Positions 44,222-52,961 are shown, counted from the stretch's first letter. The stretch is 52,961 nt of DNA from an uncultured Pelagibacteraceae bacterium (GCA_902627045.1 CACOHP010000002.1:1-52961), one strand, 5' to 3'. The notes: a model not told the origin generated them from the letters alone. Made by a program: numbers and translations.

Positions 44222-44777
44222 GAGATCTTTTAGATAGAATTCTTTGTAGCGTCCTTCTATGCATTTTTAATCTTCTTGCCGTTTCAGAGACATTTCTGTT
44301 ACATAATTCAAAAACTCTGTGAATATGTTCCCATTTTACTCTGTCAGCAGACATTGGATTTTCTGGCGGAACTGCTTTTTTATTTGGATCAGCTAAAAGA
44401 GCTTTTTCTACATCATCTGCGTCGGCAGGCTTAGCCAAATAATCTATTGCACCCTCTTTAATAGCAGCTACCGCAGTCGGAATATTTCCATAACCAGTTA
44501 ACATTATTATTCTGCTTGATGAGTTGTTTGATTGTATTTCTTTTACAACCTCTAATCCATTACCATCATTCAACCTGAGATCAACCACGGCAAAACCTGG
44601 TTTTTTTGATTTTACTGACTCTATTCCTTTTTGCACACTCTCAGCTTGAAATACCTCAAAGCCTTTTTTTTCCATTGCTCTAGCTAATCTTTCTCTAAAA
44701 GGATTATCATCATCGACAATTAACAGTGATTTATTCTCAAAATCACTCAAATTTTGCAATGTAGCTTCTACTCTCAT
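44214..44777 (-). CDS. regA: RegA/PrrA/ActR-family redox response regulator
   Basis: A 187-residue regulator of the alphaproteobacterial RegA/ActR family, which controls redox and respiration genes. The receiver has V-D-D-D-N-P-F-R-E-R-L-A-R-A (Asp22-24), Asp66 in V-V-D-L-R-L-N-D-G, and L-T-G-Y-G and L-A-K-P-A-D. The C-terminal Fis-type helix-turn-helix reads N-V-S-E-T-A-R-R-L-K-M-H-R-R-T-L-Q-R. The cognate sensor kinase (RegB) is not adjacent. It is divergent from the polyamine operon across 147 bases. Confidence 0.93.
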   Translation of the reverse strand: MRVEATLQNLSDFENKSLLIVDDDNPFRERLARAMEKKGFEVFQAESVQKGIESVKSKKPGFAVVDLRLNDGNGLEVVKEIQSNNSSSRIIMLTGYGNIPTAVAAIKEGAIDYLAKPADADDVEKALLADPNKKAVPPENPMSADRVKWEHIHRVFELCNRNVSETARRLKMHRRTLQRILSKRSPK

Positions 44778-44924
44778 TACTTATATATGGTGTTTTTTTT
44801 CCACAATTCAATGGGTTATTATTTTCTTTACATTAAGCTAGTATTGAATTAATTGCTCGAATTATTAAAGTTTTTTTAAATAAAAAGCTTTTTTTTTGTT
44901 AAATTTTTTTTAGGGAGCATTTTA

Positions 44925-46109
44925 ATGCAAAAATTTACATCAGTTGAAAGTTTAATAAATCAGCTGAAACCAGATAAACCGGTCTATTGTATAAGAAAGA
45001 AATCAATTCTTTCTGCATCAAAATTTTTTCAGAAAAAATTTCCTGGCAAAATCTTATATGCCGTTAAGACAAATCCTCATCCAGAGGTAATTAAAACTCT
45101 TGTGAAAAGCGGTATCAGTGAATTTGATGTCGCATCAATCTCGGAAATTAAATCCGTTAGAAAATTTAGCCAAAGTGCAAAATGTTCCTTCATGCACACA
45201 GTAAAAAGTCGTGAGGATATTCGAGAAGCTTATTTTAAGTATGGCGTTAAAACATTCGCACTAGATACAAAAGATGAATTAATAAAAATAATTGAGAGCA
45301 CTAAAAATGCTAAAGATCTTGAAATTTTCGTAAGGGTTGCTGTATCAAATGAACACGCAGAGATAGACTTATCAAAAAAATTTGGAGCCATGAACAATGA
45401 GGCTAGTGGATTATTAAGACTCACAAAACAATACGCAAATAAAATTGGCTTGAGCTTCCATGTTGGATCACAATGTATGCATCCAATTTCTTATACAAAA
45501 GGAATAGCTGAGATAGGTAATATAATTAAGAAAACAAAAATTGTACCAGATTACATAAATGTTGGCGGAGGATTCCCAACTATATACCCAGACTTAGTTC
45601 CACAATCATTAGATAATTATTTTCAAGAAATAAAAATGAGTTTAGATAACTTAAAATTAAATGATTTACCTGAAATTATATGTGAACCAGGAAGAGCATT
45701 AGTTGCTGAAAGTGGATCAACAATTGTTAGAGTTAACTTAAGAAAAAAACAAAAACTTTATATTAATGATGGTACTTATGGTACTCTTTTTGATGCTGGG
45801 ACACCAAATATAGTTTTCCCGTCAAAATTAATTAAAGAAAGTTCTAATAAAATAATTTCTAAAAAGTTAACAGCTTTTGATTTTTATGGTCCAACTTGTG
45901 ACAGTATGGATTACATGAAAGGTCCTTTTATTTTACCCAACAATATTAAAGAAAATGATTATATTGAGCTTGGTCAGCTCGGTGCATATGGTCTTACATT
46001 TAGGACAGAATTTAATGGTTTCTTCTCTAATGAAATTTATGAGGTTGAAGATAATCCAATAATGAGTCTATATGATAAAGACGCTAATAAAGCTATATTA
46101 GTTGCTTAA
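44925..46109 (+). CDS. Type III PLP-dependent decarboxylase (ornithine decarboxylase-like)
   Basis: A 394-residue fold-type III PLP enzyme like eukaryotic-type ornithine decarboxylase. The PLP lysine is Lys48 in Y-A-V-K-T-N. The glycine-rich phosphate loop G-G-G-F-P, E-P-G-R-A-L-V-A, and the active-site Cys in G-P-T-C-D-S-M-D are present. A preference for ornithine, arginine or lysine cannot be read with confidence. AGGGAG precedes the ATG by about 8 bases. It begins a tightly packed three-gene run with the next gene overlapping at ATG/TAA by one base. The product would be putrescine or agmatine. Confidence 0.9.
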   Translation: MQKFTSVESLINQLKPDKPVYCIRKKSILSASKFFQKKFPGKILYAVKTNPHPEVIKTLVKSGISEFDVASISEIKSVRKFSQSAKCSFMHTVKSREDIREAYFKYGVKTFALDTKDELIKIIESTKNAKDLEIFVRVAVSNEHAEIDLSKKFGAMNNEASGLLRLTKQYANKIGLSFHVGSQCMHPISYTKGIAEIGNIIKKTKIVPDYINVGGGFPTIYPDLVPQSLDNYFQEIKMSLDNLKLNDLPEIICEPGRALVAESGSTIVRVNLRKKQKLYINDGTYGTLFDAGTPNIVFPSKLIKESSNKIISKKLTAFDFYGPTCDSMDYMKGPFILPNNIKENDYIELGQLGAYGLTFRTEFNGFFSNEIYEVEDNPIMSLYDKDANKAILVA

Positions 46110-47152
46110 TGTCTGAAAAAAAAAACCTCGGCCATAATAGCAAAAAAGATTTTCTTAAAAGCCCAGTTGAGCACATAGATATTACCTCATTTGACTCTAG
46201 AAAAATTGTTTCTTCTATGAAAAAAATGTCTTTTGTTTCAAGAGAAGTTGCTAATGCATCTGAGATTTATAATGAGATGTTGAAAGATAAGGATTGTACA
46301 ATATTTTTAACCTTAGCTGGATCTACTTCTGCAGCGGGATGTATGCATATTTACCGAGATATGGTGAAGTATAATATGGTTGATGCAATTGTAGCAACGG
46401 GTGCATCAATAATTGATATGGATTTTTTTGAGGCGCTTGGATTTAAACATTATCAAGGTTCTCAGTACCAAAATGATAATGAATTAAGAAATAATTACAT
46501 AGATAGGATTTATGATACCTATATTGATGAAGAAGAGCTTCAAATGTGTGATAAAATAATAAGTGAAATAGCCGACAAATTGCAACCTAAAGCTTATACA
46601 TCGAGAGAGTTTATAAAAGAAATTGGAAAATATTTAAAATCAAACGTAAAAAAAAAGGGATCTTTAATAGAAACAGCATACGATAATAACGTTCCAATAT
46701 TCTGTCCAGCATTTACAGATTCCAGCGCAGGTTTTGGCTTGGTAATGCATCAAGAAAGAAATCCTAATAGCCATATTACAATAGACTCTATTAAAGAATT
46801 TAGAGAATTAACTGAAATAAAGATTAAATCTAAAGGTTCTGGATTGTTTATGATTGGTGGTGGAGTTCCAAAAAATTTTATTCAGGACACTGTTATATGT
46901 GCTGAACTTTTAGGCAAAAATGTTGATATGCACAAATATGCTGTGCAAATTACAGTTGCGGACTCAAGAGATGGCGCTTGTAGCAGCTCAACTCTTAAAG
47001 AGGCAAGTTCATGGGGTAAAGTTGATACAACTAAAGAACAAATGGTTTTTGCTGAGGCAACAACTGTTTTACCCTTAATTGCAAGTGATGCTTATCACAC
47101 AGGTGAGTGGAAAAATAGAGATAGAAAAAATTTCTCTAAAATATTTGGATAG
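46109..47152 (+). CDS. Deoxyhypusine-synthase-like enzyme (homospermidine / bis-guanidino-azanonane synthase type)
   Basis: A 347-residue member of the deoxyhypusine synthase family, which transfers an aminobutyl group using NAD. The active-site lysine is Lys304 in S-S-W-G-K-V, matching the catalytic Lys of the family. G-S-T-S-A-A-G-C-M, V-A-T-G-A-S-I and G-G-G-V-P-K-N-F are conserved. Bacteria have no eIF5A to modify, and bacterial homologues are described as making homospermidine or 1,9-bis(guanidino)-5-aza-nonane, so a small-molecule polyamine is the likely product. It lies between the decarboxylase and the ureohydrolase, four bases before the latter's start. Confidence 0.88.
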   Translation: MSEKKNLGHNSKKDFLKSPVEHIDITSFDSRKIVSSMKKMSFVSREVANASEIYNEMLKDKDCTIFLTLAGSTSAAGCMHIYRDMVKYNMVDAIVATGASIIDMDFFEALGFKHYQGSQYQNDNELRNNYIDRIYDTYIDEEELQMCDKIISEIADKLQPKAYTSREFIKEIGKYLKSNVKKKGSLIETAYDNNVPIFCPAFTDSSAGFGLVMHQERNPNSHITIDSIKEFRELTEIKIKSKGSGLFMIGGGVPKNFIQDTVICAELLGKNVDMHKYAVQITVADSRDGACSSSTLKEASSWGKVDTTKEQMVFAEATTVLPLIASDAYHTGEWKNRDRKNFSKIFG

Positions 47153-47155
47153 AAA

Positions 47156-48031
47156 TTGAATTATTTGTCTAATAAAAAAGGTTTTTTAGGAATTGATAAT
47201 AAATTTAGTATAAGTGAAAAAGCTATAGTCATCCCATTTGGGCTTGAAAAAACAGTTAGTTATGGGAGTGGTACAAAAAATGGACCTAAGGAAATTATAA
47301 AAGCGTCTCATCAAGTGGAATTATATGATGAGGAATTCAATTGTGAACCATTTAAGAAAATAGGAATTAAAACAATTAAACCATTTAAAATTAATAAGAA
47401 TATTAAAATTGCTTTAAATCAAATCTCTAAATTAAATGAAAGAATTTTAAGTAAAAAAAAATTTCCTTTAACACTAGGTGGTGAGCATTCTATAACTCCT
47501 GGTTGTATTGAACCTTTTGTAAAAAAATTTAACAAAATTTTGGTACTTCATTTTGATGCACATGCAGATCTAAGAAACAATTATAATAATAAAAAATTTT
47601 CTCATGCGTCGGCAATTAGAAGATGTTTAGATCATAAAAATGTATCTTTAGTGTCATTTGGTATAAGAAATATATCAAAAGAAGAAATCCTATATCTTAA
47701 AAAAAATTCGAAAAGAATAGAAATTTTTTGGGCTAAAGATAAAAAAAAATGGAATTTAGAAAAATTCAAAAGAATAATTTCAAACAAAATTGTCTATTTA
47801 ACATTTGATGTTGATGGATTTGACTCAAGCCTAATGCCAGCAACTGGAACTCCTGAGCCAGGCGGTCTATTCTGGGATGAGACTTTAGAAATTATAAAAA
47901 TTGCAGCAAAAAACTCTAATATTGTTGGAGCAGATATTAACGAACTTGCACCTATTAAAGGGTTTAACTCTTGCAATTTTTTAGTCGCAAAACTAGCTTA
48001 CAAAATTTTATCCTATAAATTTTTAACTTAA
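47156..48031 (+). CDS. speB: Agmatinase-family ureohydrolase
   Basis: A 291-residue binuclear-manganese ureohydrolase. Metal-binding motifs are G-G-E-H-S, H-F-D-A-H-A-D and F-D-V-D-G-F-D, with S-H-A-S-A-I-R-R. It would remove urea from agmatine or from a guanidino polyamine. The start is a TTG at 47156, four bases after the previous stop, because no ATG gives the conserved N-terminus; the predicted first residues are M-N-Y-L-S. It ends directly at the convergent queuosine transporter gene. Confidence 0.9.
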   Translation: MNYLSNKKGFLGIDNKFSISEKAIVIPFGLEKTVSYGSGTKNGPKEIIKASHQVELYDEEFNCEPFKKIGIKTIKPFKINKNIKIALNQISKLNERILSKKKFPLTLGGEHSITPGCIEPFVKKFNKILVLHFDAHADLRNNYNNKKFSHASAIRRCLDHKNVSLVSFGIRNISKEEILYLKKNSKRIEIFWAKDKKKWNLEKFKRIISNKIVYLTFDVDGFDSSLMPATGTPEPGGLFWDETLEIIKIAAKNSNIVGADINELAPIKGFNSCNFLVAKLAYKILSYKFLT

Positions 48032-48580
48032 TTAGGCAGCTTTAAGAGTGCCAAGTAACATTCTAAAAGGTATTAACATTATTAAAGCGACAAAAATTTT
48101 TACTGCTAAATCTCCTAATAATAGAGTGGTCCAAGGTATTCCTGTTCCATAAAATGATATCGAGAAGAAAAGAAATGTATCTACTGTTGAGCCAATTAAA
48201 GACGATGTTAAAGGAGCTATGTACCATTTTCTTTTTTTCAACTGATCAAAAATTTGAACATCTAAAAGTTGAGCGATTATAAATGCCGTACCTGATCCTA
48301 TTGCAATTCTAATTGAAATGAGATCAGTAAAATTTGTCGAGAATATTAATGTAAACAAAATTCCTATAGTAAAACCAATATAGACAATCTTTCTTGCCAC
48401 AATTTTTCCAAAAGATCTATTAGCCAAGTCTGTGATTAAAAAGGCAATGGGATAACTAAAAGCACCGTAAGTTAATAGCTCTTCTAAACCATAATAGTTA
48501 ATTGGGAACTGAACTAAGTAGTTTGAAGCTAAAACTACAACCCCCATGATCAATGAGAGTAACAAAAATAACTTATTCAT
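48032..48580 (-). CDS. Queuosine precursor transporter (VUT family, YhhQ-like)
   Basis: A 182-residue protein with about five to six helices. The characteristic Y-G-A-F-S-Y-P-I-A-F-L-I-T-D-L-A-N-R segment of the VUT/DUF165 family, which imports preQ0/preQ1, is present, with R-I-A-I-G-S-G-T-A-F-I and a D-T-F-L-F-F motif. Its start overlaps the rpmB stop by one base, giving an rpmB-transporter pair. Its stop abuts the convergent ureohydrolase gene. Confidence 0.88.
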   Translation of the reverse strand: MNKLFLLLSLIMGVVVLASNYLVQFPINYYGLEELLTYGAFSYPIAFLITDLANRSFGKIVARKIVYIGFTIGILFTLIFSTNFTDLISIRIAIGSGTAFIIAQLLDVQIFDQLKKRKWYIAPLTSSLIGSTVDTFLFFSISFYGTGIPWTTLLLGDLAVKIFVALIMLIPFRMLLGTLKAA

Positions 48581-48894
48581 CAGGCGTTTTTAGATTGGAT
48601 TATTCTTTTTTGAAATGGCGACTTAATTAATAGGCTTTTTTTTAATTTTTTTAATCTTGGTGATAAATTTTTATTTTTTACAGTCTTTAAAAATTCATCA
48701 AAACTACCTTTCTTGTCAACTGATCTTACTCCAGCATTACTAACTGTTAATTTTAAACTTCTTTTTAAAATTTCACTGGTGAATCTTACTTTTTTTAAAT
48801 TTGGTAAAAATCGTCTTTTTGTCTTATTGTTGGCGTGACTAACATTATGGCCTTTCATGGGAATTTTTCCAGTGAGTTCACATTTTTTTGACAT
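48580..48894 (-). CDS. rpmB: Large-subunit ribosomal protein L28
   Basis: A 104-residue L28. The N-terminus [10 protein letters not shown] and [15 protein letters not shown]-x-P-N-L are the L28 signature, and [14 protein letters not shown] closes the core. The C-terminal tail is Lys-rich and longer than in E. coli (78 residues), as in other alphaproteobacteria. The 58 bases to pyrD hold nothing recognised beyond the leader. Confidence 0.98.
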   Translation of the reverse strand: MSKKCELTGKIPMKGHNVSHANNKTKRRFLPNLKKVRFTSEILKRSLKLTVSNAGVRSVDKKGSFDEFLKTVKNKNLSPRLKKLKKSLLIKSPFQKRIIQSKNA

Positions 48895-48952
48895 AATAGA
48901 TCGACTATATAAGATTAGAAAATGCTTGCGTCAAGTTTATAAAATTCAAATT

Positions 48953-49999
48953 TTATTTTTTTCCTATAATTTCTGAGAAATTCTTAACACCGTCTTTTAT
49001 TAGTAATTCTTTAAGCTCTTTTTTAATTAAATTTACAATATTAGGCCCTCTATAAACCATTCCTGTGTAGAGTTGAACATAATTGGCACCCGCTAAAAAT
49101 TTTTCATAAGCGCTTTTTCCTGAATCAACTCCACCAACACCTATAATTTTAATTCTTCCATTAAGAATCTTGTAAAATTTATTAATTAAATTAGTAGATT
49201 TTTCCTCAATTGGTTTTCCAGATAGACCCCCTTTTTGATGCTTTTGTATATTATTTAAACTATCCCTAGTCGAGTCAGAAGTATTTGAAATAATAACAAC
49301 CTCAATGTTATTATTTAATAATACATCTGAAATGTTATTAATTTCTTTATCTTCTATATCAGGAGAAACTTTTACTGCTAATGGTACTGTTGAATTTAAT
49401 TCTTTTTTTTCATTCTCTATTTCTTTTAACAATTCATTTAATTTTGATTGATTGTGAAAATTTCGTAGATCTTCAGTATTTGGTGAAGAAATATTTATAG
49501 TAATATAATCAGCAACATCATGGAAGGTTTTAAGACACTTTAAATAGTCCTCAAGTCTATTTTCAGTATCTTTATTTGGTCCAATATTTATACCTAGTAA
49601 ACCAATTTGTTTATTAGATTTAATTCTATGGACTATATTTTCTGCACCAGAGTTATTAAAACCAAGTCTATTTATTAATGCCTCATCCTCTTCTAATCTA
49701 AATACTCTTGGTTTAGGATTTCCGTATTGCTTTAAAGGAGTTACGGTGCCGACCTCAACAAATCCAAATCCCAATTTAAATAACGAATTATATACTTCAG
49801 CATTTTTATCAAAACCTGCTGCCATACCAATAGGATTTTCCAATTTTTTATTAAATAATTTTGTTTCAAACAAGGGATTATTTTTTTCACGATCTAAAAT
49901 ATTTGGAATAAAATTAAATTTTAATGATTTTATAGCCAAATTATGAGCTGTCTCTGGATCTAATTTAAAAATTAAAGATCTTAAGTTTGTAAACATCAT
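48953..49999 (-). CDS. pyrD: Dihydroorotate dehydrogenase (quinone), class 2
   Basis: A 348-residue FMN enzyme oxidising dihydroorotate to orotate in pyrimidine synthesis, coupled to ubiquinone at the membrane. Features are N-P-I-G-M-A-A-G-F-D-K, G-F-V-E-V-G-T-V-T-P, the active-site serine in N-I-S-S-P-N-T-E, and the FMN segment I-I-G-V-G-G-V-D-S-G. The amphipathic N-terminal helix of class 2 enzymes is present. The first ATG is used because its codon overlaps the lysS TGA, giving translational coupling. Confidence 0.97.
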   Translation of the reverse strand: MMFTNLRSLIFKLDPETAHNLAIKSLKFNFIPNILDREKNNPLFETKLFNKKLENPIGMAAGFDKNAEVYNSLFKLGFGFVEVGTVTPLKQYGNPKPRVFRLEEDEALINRLGFNNSGAENIVHRIKSNKQIGLLGINIGPNKDTENRLEDYLKCLKTFHDVADYITINISSPNTEDLRNFHNQSKLNELLKEIENEKKELNSTVPLAVKVSPDIEDKEINNISDVLLNNNIEVVIISNTSDSTRDSLNNIQKHQKGGLSGKPIEEKSTNLINKFYKILNGRIKIIGVGGVDSGKSAYEKFLAGANYVQLYTGMVYRGPNIVNLIKKELKELLIKDGVKNFSEIIGKK

Positions 50000-51558
50000 T
50001 TAACTCTTTTTTGTATGAGGTCTTTTGTTTCTTGGACACCGAAAAAACTTATAAAAAATCCCATTCGCGGTCCATTCTGATCACCAAAAACAACCTCATA
50101 AATTAATTTAAACCAGTCTCTTAAATTTTTTGAGTATCCATTTTCTTTACCAGTTGAATAAATTAATGTTTGGATATCCTCTGGTGACATTTCATCAGTA
50201 CAATTATCTAATGTACTAACTAAAGCTTTAAGTGCAATTTTTTCATCATTATTTGGTATTTTATATTTTTTTTGTTTTTTTATAACATCATTGAAATAAT
50301 TAATTGCATATCCTACTAAATCGTTAAAGATTGGATAATCTTTTTCTTCAATATCTTTTTTATATTTTTTAACAAATTTCCAAAGAAGCTCTTTACTATC
50401 AGCATTGCTTGTTTCAACAAGATTTAAGAGCATTGAGAAAGACATTATCAATTTTTCGTTAGGAACTTTACTATTATGTACATGCCATACTGGATTCATT
50501 AATAATTTTAAGTCATCTTGATTTTTTGCTTTATCTAATAACTCTAAATATTCATCAACAGTTTTAGAAACAATTTCTTTATAGAGTTTTTTTGCTCTTT
50601 TTGGATTTTGATACATATATAAAGAAAGACTTTCGGGTGAGGCATATTTTAACCACTGATCAATCGTAATTCCATTTCCTTTTGATTTAGAAATTTTCTC
50701 CCCCTTTTCATCCAAAAATAATTCGTAAGCAAATCCAGATGGGTTTGTTTTTCCTATTAATTTTATTATTTTTGAAGATAAAATCGCGCTCTCAATAAGA
50801 TCTTTTCCGTACATTTCAAAATCTACATCTAAAGCATACCATCTCATTGCCCAATCAACTTTCCATTGAAGCTTGCAATTCCCATCTAAAATACTCTTCT
50901 CTAAATTACTTCCATTATTATCAAAAATTATTATTGATTTTTCTTTATTGATTTCTTTAACTGGAATTTCTAAAACATGACCTGTGTCAGGACAAATAGG
51001 TAAAAAAGGACAATATGTTTTCTGACGTTCCTTTCCCAATGTTGGCAATATAATATTCATAATTCCATCATAATTTTTTAAAATTTCTTGAAGTGATGAA
51101 TTAAAAAAACCTGACTTGTAGAGCTTTGTTGAACTTTTAAAAATATATTTAAAGTTAAAATTATCTAAAAAATTTTTAAGCATTTGATTATTATGCTCAC
51201 CAAAGCTATCAAACTTTTTAAACGGGTCTGGAACTTTAGTTAGTGGTTTATGTAAGTTTTCTTCAAGCAAGTTTTTATTTGGTACATTGTCTGGTACTTT
51301 TCTTAGTCCATCCATATCATCAGAAAATGTTATAATTTCAGTAGGAAGATCAGTAAGATGTTTCAAGGCATTAACAATCATTGAGGTTCTAGCAACTTCA
51401 CCAAAAGTTCCTATGTGAGGAAGTCCACTAGGGCCATAGCCTGTTTGTAGAGTAATTTTACCTTTTTTTTCTATTAAGGACTTTCTTTCTCGAAGCATTT
51501 TTTTTGCCTCAACAAAAGGCCATGCACTTGTTTTCTCTAAATTTTCTTTTTTTATCAT
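49996..51558 (-). CDS. lysS: Lysyl-tRNA synthetase, class I
   Basis: A 520-residue class I LysRS (the archaeal/alphaproteobacterial LysK type, unrelated to class II LysRS). HIGH reads P-H-I-G-T-F-G-E-V-A-R-T and the second motif K-I-S-K-S-K-G-N. A C-P-F-L-P-I-C-P-D-T-G-H segment lies in the catalytic core as a metal-site remnant. It charges tRNA-Lys. The pair lysS-pyrD overlap at ATGA. The 88-base region to trkH contains divergent starts; no specific site was recognised. Confidence 0.95.
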   Translation of the reverse strand: MIKKENLEKTSAWPFVEAKKMLRERKSLIEKKGKITLQTGYGPSGLPHIGTFGEVARTSMIVNALKHLTDLPTEIITFSDDMDGLRKVPDNVPNKNLLEENLHKPLTKVPDPFKKFDSFGEHNNQMLKNFLDNFNFKYIFKSSTKLYKSGFFNSSLQEILKNYDGIMNIILPTLGKERQKTYCPFLPICPDTGHVLEIPVKEINKEKSIIIFDNNGSNLEKSILDGNCKLQWKVDWAMRWYALDVDFEMYGKDLIESAILSSKIIKLIGKTNPSGFAYELFLDEKGEKISKSKGNGITIDQWLKYASPESLSLYMYQNPKRAKKLYKEIVSKTVDEYLELLDKAKNQDDLKLLMNPVWHVHNSKVPNEKLIMSFSMLLNLVETSNADSKELLWKFVKKYKKDIEEKDYPIFNDLVGYAINYFNDVIKKQKKYKIPNNDEKIALKALVSTLDNCTDEMSPEDIQTLIYSTGKENGYSKNLRDWFKLIYEVVFGDQNGPRMGFFISFFGVQETKDLIQKRVK

Positions 51559-51646
51559 TAATAAACTTAATAAATTCTCAAAATTACGAACAACTTAATT
51601 CTTATAGAGTTGAAATTTATTTACCATAAAATAATGTTCTTTCAAA

Positions 51647-52961
51647 ATGTCTAATTATAAAACTGTTTTTTTCACACTTGGAATTCTGCAAATAATACTA
51701 GGAATTTTTATGTTCATTCCAGTTGGTGTACAATTTTTATATAATGAAATTGATTCCTCCTTTTTTGGTGCTTCAATAGTAACAATTATTTTTGGAACTT
51801 TATTTTTTCTATCGAACCTAGATCATAATAAAAAATTAAATCTTCAGCAGGCCTTTTTATTAACTGCTTTGTCTTGGTTAAGTATTGCTATATTTGGTTC
51901 ACTTCCTTTTTTGTTTTCAAGTATTAATTTTTCGTTTACTAACGCATTTTTTGAGAGCATGTCTGGTATAACTACTACAGGCTCTACTATTATTTCTAAT
52001 CTTGAGGATATGCCAAAAAGTATATTATTATGGAGAGCTTTACTACAGTGGTTAGGTGGCATTGGTATCATAGTAATGGCAATCACATTAATGCCAATTA
52101 TGAATGTTGGTGGTATGCAACTTTTTAAAATTTCAAATAATGACTCATCTGAAAAAATTCTACCTAAATCAAAAGAAGTAGCATTAAGATTAATACTTAT
52201 TTACACAGCACTAACAATATTTTGTGCAACATCTTACAAAATCTTTGGTATGAATTTCTTCGATAGTATAACACACTCTATGACTACAATAGCTACCGGG
52301 GGATTTTCAAACTATAATGAATCGTTAGGTTTCTTTAACAGTAGATTTATTGAAAGTTCAGCAATAATTTTCATATTATTAGGGAGTATTCCTTTTATTT
52401 CCTACATAAAATTTTTAAATGGAGATAGAGAAATTTTTTTCAGAGATATACAAATCAAAACATTTTTAAAAATAATTTTTTTTTCAATAGTAATTTTATC
52501 AATTTATCTTAATTTTAATGGGTCAATAAAATTTGATTTTATTGCAGTGTTATTTAACGTAATTTCAATATTAACTGGTACAGGTTATGTTAATGCTCAA
52601 TTTGATAGTTGGGGAAGTTTTTCGCTCGTATTATTCTTAATATTAATGTTTATAGGTGGTTGTGCAGGTTCAACAACATGTGGTGTTAAGATATTTAGAA
52701 TACAAATCTTATACACTTTTGTGACTAATAATATAAAGAAAATTATTTATCCAAAAGGAATCTTTATTCTTAAATACGACCAAAACCCAATCGATAATAA
52801 ATTTATTTCATCAATAATTTCCTTTATTTATATGTATCTAATTATATTTTTTCTTCTGGCTGCTATGCTATCTTTAACTGGACTAGATTTTGTAACTTCA
52901 ATTTCTGGTGCAGCCACATCAATATCTAATGTGGGACCAGGTTTAGGTTCAACTATTGGTC
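51647..52961 (+). CDS. trkH: TrkH-type potassium uptake subunit, cut by window end
   Basis: At least 438 residues are in the window with no stop; the end lies beyond it. It starts MSNYKTVFFTLGILQIILG. The four selectivity-filter loops of TrkH/KtrB are visible: T-T-T-G-S-T (109-114), A-T-G-G-F-S (216-221), T-G-T-G-Y-V (310-315) and S-N-V-G-P-G (427-432). About ten hydrophobic helices surround them. It is a channel-like K+ subunit that normally works with cytosolic TrkA, which is not seen here. A nearby upstream ATG at 51634 runs into a stop and is rejected. Confidence 0.96.
   Translation, partial: MSNYKTVFFTLGILQIILGIFMFIPVGVQFLYNEIDSSFFGASIVTIIFGTLFFLSNLDHNKKLNLQQAFLLTALSWLSIAIFGSLPFLFSSINFSFTNAFFESMSGITTTGSTIISNLEDMPKSILLWRALLQWLGGIGIIVMAITLMPIMNVGGMQLFKISNNDSSEKILPKSKEVALRLILIYTALTIFCATSYKIFGMNFFDSITHSMTTIATGGFSNYNESLGFFNSRFIESSAIIFILLGSIPFISYIKFLNGDREIFFRDIQIKTFLKIIFFSIVILSIYLNFNGSIKFDFIAVLFNVISILTGTGYVNAQFDSWGSFSLVLFLILMFIGGCAGSTTCGVKIFRIQILYTFVTNNIKKIIYPKGIFILKYDQNPIDNKFISSIISFIYMYLIIFFLLAAMLSLTGLDFVTSISGAATSISNVGPGLGSTIG

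Overview
The window looks like a piece of a SAR11 (Pelagibacterales) alphaproteobacterial chromosome. The DNA is strongly AT-rich, proteins are full of Lys/Asn/Ile, and genes are packed with 1-4 nt stop/start overlaps. Alphaproteobacterial signatures include lspA next to a DUF3035 (BamF-type) lipoprotein, a tsaE-amgK-murU run, a ChvG/ChvI-type two-component pair, a RegA/ActR-type regulator, class I LysRS and a TldD/TldE pair. No tRNA, rRNA, CRISPR array, insertion sequence or prophage gene was seen, and no gene-free stretch exceeds about 150 bases.

Layout: 1-5.8 kb holds a truncated pgi fragment facing the minus-strand run HAD hydrolase-ribF-ileS-lspA-DUF3035. 5.8-8 kb holds groES-groEL with a heat-shock-type promoter and a strong terminator. 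8-12 kb holds an FkbM methyltransferase, a tiny basic protein, typA, a YczE-like membrane protein and a DUF6134 protein. 12-16 kb holds tldD-tldE coupled to a renalase-like flavoprotein. 16-20 kb holds a minus-strand run: NanA/DapA-superfamily lyase, cyclopropane-fatty-acid synthase, an extremely Lys-rich coiled-coil protein and a small membrane protein. 20-24.3 kb holds a GT9 glycosyltransferase, a membrane J-protein, oligopeptidase B and hsp20. 24.4-28.1 kb holds a purine permease facing a purine phosphoribosyltransferase, then DUF1330, an AlkA-type glycosylase and an EamA transporter. 28.2-33.4 kb holds msrA-sulfurtransferase and an RND efflux pair. 33.4-38.5 kb holds cell-wall and housekeeping genes (SLT lipoprotein, VanZ-like, gpmA, murU, amgK, tsaE, ahcY). 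38.5-44.8 kb holds chvG/chvI, polA, bioY and a RegA-type regulator. 44.9-48 kb is a three-gene polyamine operon (type III PLP decarboxylase, deoxyhypusine-synthase-like enzyme, agmatinase-like ureohydrolase). 48-53 kb holds queuosine-precursor transporter, rpmB, pyrD, lysS and a trkH cut by the window end.

Points that stand out: (1) the hsp20 leader combines a CTTGAA-type heat-shock promoter with a hairpin that masks the Shine-Dalgarno and has the UUGCU/AGGA geometry with a G-G mismatch known from ROSE RNA thermometers. (2) The polyamine operon suggests a deoxyhypusine-synthase-like route to homospermidine or a guanidino derivative. (3) The pgi gene is broken at a junction with the DUF3035 gene, either a real rearrangement or a chimeric join. 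(4) A Lys-rich coiled-coil protein of unknown function sits beside lipid and sugar-acid enzymes. (5) Convergent genes almost always meet or overlap at their 3' ends without hairpin terminators.
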